Positions 1-8,423 of a stretch of 19,994 nt of DNA are shown in pieces. The position numbers and the translations under genes are program-made. The DNA is from CAMPJU01 sp046566095 (lineage in GTDB: Bacteria > Pseudomonadota > Gammaproteobacteria > Xanthomonadales > Xanthomonadaceae): contig JBKHXI010000197.1 in NCBI GenBank assembly GCA_046566095.1, positions 1-19,994 on the forward strand, written 5' to 3'. How positions within the stretch are numbered: the stretch's first letter is position 1; each line of letters opens with the position of its first letter. Below the pieces are notes generated by a model. The model was not told where the DNA came from, ran no database searches, and saw nothing but the letters and a program-made list of their open reading frames with translations.

Positions 1-2
1 AA

Positions 3-944
3 ACCGTAAACATGATGGAGCTGATCAACAACATCGCGAAGGCGCACTCAGGCCTGTCCGTATTTGCCGGTGTGGGTGAGCGTACCCGTGAAGGTAACGA
101 CTTCTACCACGAGATGGCGGACGCCAAGGTCGTCGACCTGGAAAACCCGACCAACTCGAAGGTGGCGATGGTTTACGGCCAGATGAACGAACCGCCGGGC
201 AACCGTCTGCGCGTCGCGCTGACCGGCCTGACCATGGCGGAAGCCTTCCGTGACGAAGGCAAGGACGTTCTGTTCTTCGTCGACAACATCTACCGCTACA
301 CCCTGGCCGGTACCGAGGTCTCGGCGCTGCTGGGCCGCATGCCGTCGGCGGTGGGCTACCAGCCCACGCTGGCCGAGGAGATGGGCGTGCTGCAGGAGCG
401 CATCACCTCGACCAAGACCGGTTCGATCACCTCGATCCAGGCGGTGTACGTGCCCGCCGACGACCTGACCGACCCGTCGCCGGCGACCACCTTCGCGCAC
501 CTGGACGCGACCGTGGTGCTGTCGCGCCAGATCGCCTCGCTGGGCATCTACCCGGCGGTCGACCCGCTCGACTCCACCTCGCGCCAGCTCGACCCGAACG
601 TGATCGGCAACGAGCACTACGACACCGCGCGCCGGGTGCAGGCAACGCTGCAGAAGTACAAGGAGCTCAAGGACATCATCGCGATTCTGGGCATGGACGA
701 GCTGTCCGAGGAGGACAAGCAGGCCGTGGCCCGCGCGCGCAAGATCGAGCGCTTCTTCTCGCAGCCGTTCCACGTGGCCGAGGTGTTCACCGGTTCGCCG
801 GGCAAGTACGTGACGCTGAAGGAGACCATCCGCGGCTTCAAGATGATCGTCGACGGCGAGCTCGACCACCTGCCCGAGCAGGCCTTCTACATGGTCGGCA
901 CCATCGACGAGGCGATCGAGAAGGGGCAGAAGATTTCCGCTTGA
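3..944 (+). CDS. atpD: ATP synthase F1 subunit beta (3' part; 5' end outside window)
   Basis: This is the catalytic beta subunit of the F1Fo ATP synthase, which makes or hydrolyses ATP on the cytoplasmic face of the inner membrane. The window opens inside the Walker A loop: the reading frame starts with K-T-V-N-M-M-E-L, the end of the usual GGAGVGKT P-loop, so roughly the first 150 residues are missing. Visible are the VFAGVGERTREGND stretch, the Walker B region (FFVDNIYRYTLAG), the long conserved block around residue 100 of the visible part (PSAVGYQPTLAEEMG) and the DELSEED motif in the C-terminal domain. The match to E. coli AtpD as I remember it is close throughout. The first few hundred bases use more CGT and GGT codons than the rest of the window, as expected for a highly expressed gene. 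A perfect inverted repeat overlaps the stop codon. atpC follows after 146 bp. Confidence 0.98.
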   Translation, partial: TVNMMELINNIAKAHSGLSVFAGVGERTREGNDFYHEMADAKVVDLENPTNSKVAMVYGQMNEPPGNRLRVALTGLTMAEAFRDEGKDVLFFVDNIYRYTLAGTEVSALLGRMPSAVGYQPTLAEEMGVLQERITSTKTGSITSIQAVYVPADDLTDPSPATTFAHLDATVVLSRQIASLGIYPAVDPLDSTSRQLDPNVIGNEHYDTARRVQATLQKYKELKDIIAILGMDELSEEDKQAVARARKIERFFSQPFHVAEVFTGSPGKYVTLKETIRGFKMIVDGELDHLPEQAFYMVGTIDEAIEKGQKISA

Positions 945-954
945 GCGGAAATCT
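931..954 (+). terminator. Stem-loop spanning the atpD stop codon
   Basis: AGATTTCCGCT (931-941) and AGCGGAAATCT (944-954) are perfect reverse complements with only TG between them, so the TGA stop of atpD lies inside the hairpin. There is no clean T-run afterwards (a heptamer repeat follows). It may act as an mRNA 3'-end stabiliser or processing site that sets atpD/atpC stoichiometry rather than as a full terminator, because atpC must still be transcribed. The structure is seen; the role is inferred. Confidence 0.5.
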
Positions 955-958
955 TCAG

Positions 959-991
959 TGATTCGTGATTCGTGATTCGTGATTCGTGATT
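959..991 (+). repeat. Heptamer tandem repeat TGATTCG, about 4.7 copies
   Basis: Four exact copies of TGATTCG (959-986) are followed by TGATT (987-991). The tract lies in the atpD-atpC gap and faces a complementary tract at 1041-1068. Short heptamer arrays of this kind are, from memory, common between genes in Xanthomonadaceae. Confidence 0.9.
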
Positions 992-1040
992 GGGTAAAGC
1001 GGGTCTGCCGCAGCGGTTGATGATGTGTTTTGGCTGTTGC

Positions 1041-1068
1041 CAATCACGAATCACCAATCACCAATCAC
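1041..1068 (+). repeat. Heptamer repeat (C/G)AATCAC, four copies, inverted relative to 959-991
   Basis: The units are CAATCAC, GAATCAC, CAATCAC and CAATCAC. They read as the reverse complement of the TGATTCG/TGATTGG family at 959-994, so the two tracts can pair into a long imperfect hairpin with a loop of about 50 nt. It ends about 20 nt before the atpC start. Confidence 0.85.
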
Positions 1069-1090
1069 CCGACGAGCATAGCGAGGCGCC

Positions 1091-1513
1091 ATGAGCACTT
1101 TCCGTTGCGACATCGTCAGCGCCGAGGAGGAGATCTTCCACGGCGAGGCCGAACTGCTGGTGGCCACCGGCGAGATGGGCGAACTCGGCATCGCGCCGCG
1201 CCACGCCCCGCTGATCACCCGGCTCAAGCCGGGCAAGGTCGTGGTCACCCTGCCAGGCGGCGAGAAGCTCGACTTCGCCGTGTCCGGCGGCATCCTCGAG
1301 GTGCAGCCGCAGGTGGTGACCGTGCTGACCGACACCGCGGTGCGCGCCGAGGACATCGACGAGGCCGCGGTCCGCGCCGCCAAGGAAGAGGCCGAGCGGA
1401 TCCTGGCCGGCCGCGGCGAGGCGATGGAAGTGGCCGAGGCGCAGGCGAAGCTTGCCGAGGTCCAGGCCCAGCTGCAGGCGCTCGAGCGCCTGCGCAAGAA
1501 CCTCAAGCATTGA
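1091..1513 (+). CDS. atpC: ATP synthase F1 subunit epsilon
   Basis: This is the 140-residue epsilon subunit, part of the central stalk of the F1Fo ATP synthase; it couples rotation and inhibits ATP hydrolysis. The N-terminal beta-sandwich (about residues 1-85) has the family pattern FRCDIVSAEEEIFHGEAE, GELGIAPRHAPLIT, and GGILEVQPQVVTVLTDTA. The C-terminal part (about 90-140) is two charged, alanine-rich helices, which form the inhibitory helical hairpin. Length is normal for the family. The start at ATG 1091 gives the expected N-terminus and has a weak purine-rich GCGAGG stretch upstream. It is the last gene of the atp operon; the gap before it holds the facing heptamer repeats, so its translation or transcript stability may be affected by that structure. 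Confidence 0.97.
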   Translation: MSTFRCDIVSAEEEIFHGEAELLVATGEMGELGIAPRHAPLITRLKPGKVVVTLPGGEKLDFAVSGGILEVQPQVVTVLTDTAVRAEDIDEAAVRAAKEEAERILAGRGEAMEVAEAQAKLAEVQAQLQALERLRKNLKH

Positions 1514-1560
1514 GGAACATCAACCCGGTCCGGCAACCTTCCGGTCCGCGAACGCGAACT

Positions 1561-1583
1561 CCGGCGCATGCCGGCGTTACGTT
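1561..1583 (+). terminator. Possible weak terminator after the atp operon
   Basis: CCGGC (1561-1565) and GCCGG (1570-1574) form a short 5-bp stem around GCAT. The sequence GTTACGTTTT follows within a few bases. The stem is short and the T-run is not immediate, so this is only a candidate end for the atpD-atpC transcript; the larger repeat at 1638-1700 may share the job. Confidence 0.3.
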
Positions 1584-1637
1584 TTCCGGCCTGCGCGGCT
1601 GGTGCGCCGTCCCGGAGAGACCTTCCACAAGCAAGTT

Positions 1638-1700
1638 GTCATCCTGAGCGAAGCGAAGGATCTGCTTTCAAGCGGATTCCTCACTTCGTTCGGAATGACA
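1638..1700. repeat. Dispersed inverted repeat (MITE/REP-like), copy 1
   Basis: The element begins GTCATCCTGAGCGAAGCGAAG and ends with TTCGTTCGGAATGACA. Its two ends are inverted relative to each other: 19 of the outer 26 positions match by eye, giving a foldable hairpin with GTCAT/ATGAC termini. A second full copy is at 11088-11147 and a half copy at 18538-18563. It sits between the convergent atpC and gtrA genes, where it could end both transcripts. Confidence 0.8.
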
Positions 1701-1739
1701 TCCGGGGTAATGATCCAAGGAACTTGCGGCACAACGCGG

Positions 1740-2123
1740 CTAGGCCTTGTACACCCAGTGCCGCGAGATCATGAAGCCCAGCAGGCCCAGCGCGGCCTCC
1801 ACCGCCGGCTTGGCCAGCCAGGCCCACTGCAGGCCCAGGTGGTTGTCGATCCGGTCGATCAGCAGGGTGCTCAGCGCGGTCATCGCCAGCCACATCATCG
1901 CGAAGCGGGCGAACTGGACCCGTCCCAGCGCGCTGTCGGCGCCGGCGAAGGTGATCCGGCCGTTGAGCCAGTAGCCCAGCATCGCGCCGCTGATCCGCCC
2001 GGCGACGTTCGCCGGCGCCACCAGCATGCCGGCGTGGCTGAGCAGGACCATCACCCCCCAGTCCACCAGCCATTGCAGCGCGCCGATGGTCAGGTAATGG
2101 CGACCTTGCCGGGTCAGGCTCAT
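1740..2123 (-). CDS. GtrA-like small membrane protein
   Basis: This 127-residue protein is predicted to be hydrophobic with four membrane segments (about residues 10-29, 35-55, 68-88 and 103-122). The family signature is visible: an N-terminal R-x-Y-L-x-I-G-A-L, the central GYWLNGRITF (compare the common N-Y-x-x-N-R-x-x-T-F) and a C-terminal F-M-I-S-R-H-W-V-Y. GtrA-type proteins help move lipid-linked sugars across the inner membrane or accompany glycosyltransferases that modify surface polysaccharide. The start at 2123 has a good GGGAG ribosome site six bases upstream. No gtrB-like glycosyltransferase lies next to it, so its substrate is unknown. It runs opposite to its neighbours and separates atpC from glmU; the gap to atpC holds a dispersed repeat. 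Confidence 0.85.
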   Translation of the reverse strand: MSLTRQGRHYLTIGALQWLVDWGVMVLLSHAGMLVAPANVAGRISGAMLGYWLNGRITFAGADSALGRVQFARFAMMWLAMTALSTLLIDRIDNHLGLQWAWLAKPAVEAALGLLGFMISRHWVYKA

Positions 2124-2190
2124 GCAGTCTCCCAGGGTGCGATCCGGCGGCCTCCGGCCGCGGCACGGGCATCCTAGCAGCGCCGCCCGT

Positions 2191-2196
2191 TAGAAT
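2191..2196 (+). promoter_or_regulatory. Candidate -10 box of the glmU promoter
   Basis: TAGAAT matches the TATAAT -10 consensus at five of six positions and lies 34 nt before the glmU ATG, in the gtrA-glmU divergent gap. I see no convincing -35 at the right distance, so this is a moderate call. Confidence 0.45.
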
Positions 2197-2230
2197 CCCG
2201 CGAACCGCAGGCCATCGCACGGACCCTGAA

Positions 2231-3613
2231 ATGACCTCGCCCCTGCACGTGATCATCCTCGCCGCCGGCGAGGGCAAACGGATGCGGTCCGACCGGCCCA
2301 AGGTGCTGCAGCCGCTGGCCGGGCGGGCGATGCTCGCGCACGTGGTCGACGCCGCACGCGCGCTGCAACCGGCGGCGATCCACGTGGTGCACGGCCACGG
2401 CGGGGCGCAGGTCCGGGCCGAGGCGTCGGACTGGCCGGCGGGCGCGGGCGGCGCGCTGCGCTGGGTGGAACAGGCCGAGCAGCTGGGCACGGGCCACGCG
2501 GTGCGGCAGGCGATGCCGGACGTGCCGGACGACGCCCGGGTGCTGGTGCTCTACGGCGACGTGCCGCTGATCCGGGCCGAGACCCTGCGCGAGCTGCTGG
2601 CCACGCCCGGGCGGCTGGCGGTGCTGGCGGCCGAGCCCGCGGATCCGGCCGGCTACGGGCGGATCGTGCGCGACGCCGAAGGCAATGTCGCCACCGTGGT
2701 CGAGCACAAGGACGCCGGCGACGAGCAGCGGCGCATCGGCCTAGTCAACAGCGGCGTCATCGCCGCCGACGCCAACGCGCTCAAGGCCTGGCTGTCGCGC
2801 CTGTCCGCGGACAACGCCCAGGGCGAGTACTACCTCACCGACGTCTTCGCCATGGCCGCGGACGAGTATGCGGCGGCCCGGATCGTGCGCGTCGCCGATC
2901 CGGTCGAGGTCGAGGGCGCCAACGATCCCTGGCAGCTTGCGCTGCTGGAGCGCGCGTTCCAGCGCCGCGCCGTGCGCGAGCTGCTGTGCGCGGCCGGCGC
3001 ACGGGTGGCGGATCCGGCCCGGATCGACATCCGCGGAAGGGTGGAGGTGGGCCGCGACGTCGAGATCGACGTCGACGTGGTGCTGGAGGGCGAGGTGCGG
3101 CTGGGCGACGGGGTGCGAATCGGCCCGTTCTGCCGGCTGCGCGACGTGGACCTGGCCGCCGGCACCGTGGTGCGCGCGCATTGCGACCTGGAGGGCGCGC
3201 GCAGCACCGGCGCGGCCACGATCGGCCCGTTCGCGCGCCTGCGCCCGGGCACGGTACTGGCCGAGGGCGTGCACGTGGGCAACTTCGTCGAGGCCAAGAA
3301 GGCGGTGCTCGGGCCGGGCAGCAAGGCCAACCACCTGAGCTATCTGGGCGATGCAGTCGTCGGTGCGAATGCCAACATCGGCGCCGGCACCATCACCTGC
3401 AACTACGACGGCGTGAACAAGTCGACGACGACGATCGGAGACGGCGCCTTCATCGGCTCCAACAGCGCGCTGGTGGCGCCGGTGGCGATCGGCGCGGGGG
3501 CGACCATCGGCGCCGGCTCGGTGGTGACCCGCGACGCGCCCGGCGGCAAGCTCACCCTGACCCGCGCCCGCCAGACCACCATCGAAGGCTGGCAGCGGCC
3601 CGGGAAAAGATGA
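2231..3613 (+). CDS. glmU: Bifunctional UDP-GlcNAc pyrophosphorylase / glucosamine-1-P acetyltransferase
   Basis: GlmU makes UDP-N-acetylglucosamine, the precursor of peptidoglycan and lipopolysaccharide, in the cytoplasm. The 460-residue length is typical. The N-terminal uridyltransferase domain (about 1-230) shows LAAGEGKRMRS at about 10-20, RPKVLQPLAG, EQLGTGHAV, LYGDVPLI, GYGRIVRD and NSGVIA. The C-terminal left-handed beta-helix acetyltransferase domain shows hexapeptide repeats, IGPFARLRPGT, HVGNFVEAKKA, the catalytic histidine at residue 368 in NHLSYLGD, and IGAGTITCNYDGVNK. The start at ATG 2231 gives the expected MTSPLHVIILAAGEG N-terminus; the ribosome site is weak. glmS follows 111 bp later with its own -10-like box and an intervening hairpin, so the pair may be partly uncoupled. 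Confidence 0.98.
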   Translation: MTSPLHVIILAAGEGKRMRSDRPKVLQPLAGRAMLAHVVDAARALQPAAIHVVHGHGGAQVRAEASDWPAGAGGALRWVEQAEQLGTGHAVRQAMPDVPDDARVLVLYGDVPLIRAETLRELLATPGRLAVLAAEPADPAGYGRIVRDAEGNVATVVEHKDAGDEQRRIGLVNSGVIAADANALKAWLSRLSADNAQGEYYLTDVFAMAADEYAAARIVRVADPVEVEGANDPWQLALLERAFQRRAVRELLCAAGARVADPARIDIRGRVEVGRDVEIDVDVVLEGEVRLGDGVRIGPFCRLRDVDLAAGTVVRAHCDLEGARSTGAATIGPFARLRPGTVLAEGVHVGNFVEAKKAVLGPGSKANHLSYLGDAVVGANANIGAGTITCNYDGVNKSTTTIGDGAFIGSNSALVAPVAIGAGATIGAGSVVTRDAPGGKLTLTRARQTTIEGWQRPGKR

Positions 3614-3620
3614 CCCGGGA

Positions 3621-3659
3621 GGCCGGGTTCATTCCCGACCGCGCGACATGAACCTGGCC
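3621..3659 (+). terminator. Hairpin between glmU and glmS
   Basis: GGCCGGGTTCAT (3621-3632) pairs with ATGAACCTGGCC (3648-3659): 12 base pairs including one G-U wobble, with a 15-nt loop. The pyrimidine-rich CTTCTTCCC region overlaps its end. It looks like an attenuator or partial terminator behind glmU; function is inferred from shape only. Confidence 0.5.
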
Positions 3660-3692
3660 CTTCTTCCCGGCTGCGCCCGGTTCCGGCGCCGG

Positions 3693-3698
3693 TACAAT
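3693..3698 (+). promoter_or_regulatory. Candidate -10 box of a glmS promoter
   Basis: TACAAT (five of six to TATAAT) lies 26 nt before the glmS ATG, after the glmU-glmS hairpin. No good -35 is evident. Together with the hairpin it suggests glmS has its own start of transcription. Confidence 0.4.
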
Positions 3699-3724
3699 GG
3701 CCGGGTCGAATTCGGAGCCCGTCC

Positions 3725-5557
<1,833 letters not shown>

Positions 5558-5563
5558 GCCGGC

Positions 5564-5592
5564 GTTGGCAGCCGGTGCGGCCGGCTGCCAAC
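5564..5592 (+). terminator. Strong hairpin after glmS
   Basis: GTTGGCAGCCGG (5564-5575) and CCGGCTGCCAAC (5581-5592) form a perfect 12-bp stem with a TGCGG loop, six bases after the glmS stop. The following ACTTGTCG lacks a real T-run, so it may need Rho or mainly protect the mRNA 3' end. The structure is seen directly. Confidence 0.7.
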
Positions 5593-5647
5593 ACTTGTCG
5601 CCGCGGCTGTCCTAGTCTCGGCCGTGCGGACACGGTGGAGGCATCGC

Positions 5648-6136
5648 ATGGCGGGAACGGGCGGGGAACTTCGATCGGGGGCGCCGGCCGAGCTGTGGCA
5701 GGCGCTGGTGCGCGAATCGGCGCGCGCGGGCGGGGTGGCGCTGGACGAGCTGCAGGAGAGCTACCTGGTGCTGGTGCTGCTGCGCTACCAGGGCGACGAC
5801 ACGCTGCTGGCGCGGGTGCAGGCGCTGGACTGGCTGGACGCCTTCGGCCTGCCGCCGTCCGCGCGCAGCGACGCCCTGCGCGACGTCGGCGACCGCTGCC
5901 TGCTGGTCGCCGGCCTGTTCCCCGGGCTGGCCGAGCGCCGGCGGGTCAGCGTCGACTACTTCGTCGACCTCGGGCGCGGCGCCTGGCGCGAGGTCGCCGC
6001 CTGCAACCGGGCCGGCTACGCCGCCCTGTTCGCGCAGCTGCAGGAGGGCTACCGCGGCCTGGTGCGCACCCTCGAGGCGATGCGCGGCGCGCCCGCCGGC
6101 GACTGGTGGCGCCTGCCGGCGGCCGGCCGCGCCTGA
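5648..6136 (+). CDS. Uncharacterised 162-residue protein
   Basis: I do not recognise this family. The start at ATG 5648 is chosen because GGAGG (5637-5641) sits six bases upstream; an in-frame ATG at 5624 lacks such a site. A TAGTCT -10-like box lies at 5613-5618. The protein is predicted to be soluble and mostly helical, with no signal peptide or membrane segment. Features are an acidic, leucine-rich stretch (ELQESYLVLVLLRYQGDD, about residues 36-53), a central DVGDRCLLVAGLFPGLAERR (about 80-99), VSVDYFVDLGRGAWREVA and a helical C-terminus ending in WWRLPAAGRA. No catalytic motif stands out. High G/C third positions throughout support coding. It stands between a glmS hairpin and REP-like repeats, so it is probably monocistronic. 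Confidence 0.8.
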   Translation: MAGTGGELRSGAPAELWQALVRESARAGGVALDELQESYLVLVLLRYQGDDTLLARVQALDWLDAFGLPPSARSDALRDVGDRCLLVAGLFPGLAERRRVSVDYFVDLGRGAWREVAACNRAGYAALFAQLQEGYRGLVRTLEAMRGAPAGDWWRLPAAGRA

Positions 6137-6138
6137 GC

Positions 6139-6320
6139 GCGGGATCGCGCCCAAGGGGCGCTCCTACGGACGCGGTCGACCCGCAGGAGCGGCCCTTGCC
6201 CGCGATGGCCTTCCCCGCGCCCCCAGACCGCGCGGGATCGCGCCCAAGGGGCGCTCTTACGGATGCGGTCAACCCGTAGGAGCGGGCCTTGCCCGCGATG
6301 GCCTTCCCCGCGACCCCCGG
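6139..6320. repeat. Two tandem 93-bp REP-like units
   Basis: Unit A starts at 6139 and unit B at 6232; the same landmarks (GCGGGATCGCGCCCAAGG, GGAGCG, TTCCCCGCG) recur with a constant 93-base offset. Each unit has two inverted arms: the left arm GGGATCGCGCCCAAGGGGCG and the right arm ending AGCGG(G/C)CCTTGCCCGCGAT are near reverse complements, so each unit can fold. The pair fills the gap between the convergent 5648-6136 gene and the TonB receptor gene. From memory, GGAGCGGGCCTTGCCCGCGAT-type repeats are widespread between genes in Pseudomonas and Xanthomonadaceae. Confidence 0.85.
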
Positions 6321-6351
6321 CGACGCGGCAACCGGCGGCGCCCAGGGGCGT

Positions 6352-8292
6352 TCAGCGCGGCGCGTAGCGCAGTGTCAGCAGCCACGCGCGGCCGGGCTGT
6401 CGGTAGAACGAGGCGGTCCGGTAGTCGCGGTCGAACAGGTTCGCGACCCGCCCCTGCAGCGTCCACGCCGGCGCCAGCGCCCATTCCGCGCGCAGGTCCA
6501 GGGTGGCGAAGCCGGGCAGGCGGCGGGTATTGGCGACGTCGTCCCAGCGCGCGCCCTCGGCCACGCCGGTCAGGCCCAGCCGCCAGTCGCCGAGCGCGCG
6601 GTCGAGTTCGACCCGCGCGCCGTGGCGGGCGCGGCGCGGCAGCTCCCGGCCCGCGTTGAAGCCGGCGCGCTGCTCGGTGTCGAGCCAGCTGGCGCTGGCG
6701 TCCAGGCGCCATTCTCCCAATGCGGTCCCCAGGCCCAGCTCGGCGCCGCGCATCCGCGCGCGTTCGATGTTGTTGGGCCTGAACAGCGCGGCATCGAAGG
6801 CGATCAGGTCGTCGACCTCGGTCTCGAATGCGTCCACCCGCCAGTCCAATCGCGCGCCCGAACGCCGCAGGCCCAGCTCCACGCTGCGCGACTCCTCCGG
6901 CCGCAGGTCCGGGTTGCCGAAGAACGGGAAGTACAGCTCGTTGAAGGTCGGCGCCTTGAACGCGCTGCCGGCGCCGGCGGTGACCCGCCAGCCGTCGCCG
7001 AACGACAGCCCCCACGCCAGGTTGCCAGTGGCATGGCCGCCGAACTGGCTGTCGTCGTCGTGGCGCAGCCCCAGCTGCAGCGACTGCGGCCCGAACGTGC
7101 CGAGGTACTGCGCGAAACCGGCAACGGTGCGACGCGAAGTGCGCGCGTAGGCGGTGGTGCCGCCGACCCGGTCGCGCAGCCAGTCGCCGCCCAGGGTCAG
7201 CAGGTGGCCGTCGGCCAGCGCGATGTCCGCCTGCAGCCCGGCGCTGTCGCGGTCGCTCTCGAAGCGGCCGCGGTCGACGAACGCCGCGTTCTTGTCCAGG
7301 TAGTTGTCCGAGGCGTCGTGGTTGCGTCCGCCGGTGAGGCGCAGGTCGATGCGCTCGCCCAGGTCCGCCCGGAACGTGCCGCCGAACACCTGCTGGCTGA
7401 CCTTGGACAGGTTCACGAAGTCGCCGTCGTAGGCGTTGCGGCCGTCGGCGTGCAGGGCGTGCAGATCGAGCGACCAGGCCTCGCCGTCGAGGCCGCCGCG
7501 CGCCGACAGCGAGCGGTTGCGGTAGCCGTCGCGGTCGGGCTCGGGAGCGAAGATGAAGCAGCCGCCGGAAAACGGCGTGGGCGTGGCCACCTCGCAGGCG
7601 TCGATGCCCGCCTCGTTGCGGTAGGCCGCGTCCACACCGAACCAGCCGGCGCCCAGGGCCCCGCCGATCCCGGCGCTGCCCGCGGCACGGCCCTGGCTGC
7701 CGAGGCTGGCGCTGGCGCGCGCGGCCGGCACGCCGCGGTCGCGACGGGTGAAGATCTGGATCACCCCGCCGACCGCCTCCGAGCCGTACAGCGCCGAGCG
7801 GGGCCCGCGCACGATCTCGATCCGCTCGACCAGTTCCAGCGGCAGGTCCTGGAACGAGAACAGGCCGGAAGTCGCCGAGCCGGCGCGCACCCCGTCGACC
7901 AGCACCAGCACGTGGTCGGATTCGGCGCCGCGCAGGAACAGTGTGGTCAGCTTGCCGGGCCCGCCCTGGTTGGACAGCGAGATGCCGGCGCGGCCGCGCA
8001 GCAGGTCGGGCAGGTCGCGCGCCTGGCTGCGCTCGATCGCGGCGCGGTCGATCACCTCGACCGGCGCCAGCGTCTGCTCGACCGAAACCGCGGTGCGGGT
8101 GGCGGTGACCTGGACGCGGTCCAGTTCGGTGGGGTCCCCGTCCTGCGCCAGCGCCGGGCCGGACAGGACAAGCACCAGCGCGGCCGCCAGCGCGGCGCGG
8201 TGCGGCAGGGCCGCCGCCGGACGGGCAGGGGCGGCAAGGGGGAAAGGCAGGGGGGCGGGAACGCGCAGCTTCGCAGCGGACAGCATCGGCAT
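6352..8292 (-). CDS. btuB: TonB-dependent vitamin B12 receptor, BtuB type
   Basis: This 646-residue outer-membrane beta-barrel is the likely importer of cobalamin, energised by TonB. A signal peptide with hydrophobic core at about 33-48 ends in GPALA-QD (cleavage near 49/50). A TonB-box-like LDRVQVTATR lies at 57-66, followed by the plug domain (PVEVIDRAAIE, DLLRGRAGI, FLRGAESDHVLVLVDGVR, VERIEIVRGPRSALYGSEAVGGVI). The rest is barrel, ending near RTASFYRQPGRAW. The last residues are LRYAPR rather than the usual terminal phenylalanine. I chose ATG 8292 because GGAG lies seven bases upstream; in-frame ATGs farther upstream fall inside the riboswitch. The cobalamin riboswitch just upstream supports the B12 substrate over other TonB ligands. 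No cobalamin synthesis or BtuCDF genes are in view. Confidence 0.92.
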   Translation of the reverse strand: MPMLSAAKLRVPAPLPFPLAAPARPAAALPHRAALAAALVLVLSGPALAQDGDPTELDRVQVTATRTAVSVEQTLAPVEVIDRAAIERSQARDLPDLLRGRAGISLSNQGGPGKLTTLFLRGAESDHVLVLVDGVRAGSATSGLFSFQDLPLELVERIEIVRGPRSALYGSEAVGGVIQIFTRRDRGVPAARASASLGSQGRAAGSAGIGGALGAGWFGVDAAYRNEAGIDACEVATPTPFSGGCFIFAPEPDRDGYRNRSLSARGGLDGEAWSLDLHALHADGRNAYDGDFVNLSKVSQQVFGGTFRADLGERIDLRLTGGRNHDASDNYLDKNAAFVDRGRFESDRDSAGLQADIALADGHLLTLGGDWLRDRVGGTTAYARTSRRTVAGFAQYLGTFGPQSLQLGLRHDDDSQFGGHATGNLAWGLSFGDGWRVTAGAGSAFKAPTFNELYFPFFGNPDLRPEESRSVELGLRRSGARLDWRVDAFETEVDDLIAFDAALFRPNNIERARMRGAELGLGTALGEWRLDASASWLDTEQRAGFNAGRELPRRARHGARVELDRALGDWRLGLTGVAEGARWDDVANTRRLPGFATLDLRAEWALAPAWTLQGRVANLFDRDYRTASFYRQPGRAWLLTLRYAPR

Positions 8293-8307
8293 CTCGGATC
8301 TCCATCG

Positions 8308-8325
8308 CGCACACACCCGTGTGCG
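8308..8325 (-). promoter_or_regulatory. Hairpin just upstream of the btuB ribosome site
   Basis: GCACAC (8309-8314) and GTGTGC (8319-8324) form a six-base stem, seven with the outer C-G pair, around a four-base loop. It lies a few bases upstream of the btuB GGAG. It may be part of the riboswitch expression platform; that is inference. Confidence 0.4.
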
Positions 8326-8423
8326 TGGGTCGGGTGGGATCGCGAGGGAGGACGCGCATGCGAGGGGCCGCGAAGGCGACGCCGCCGCCGCGACGCCCTC
8401 CGCATCGCAACCAGTCGACTCCG

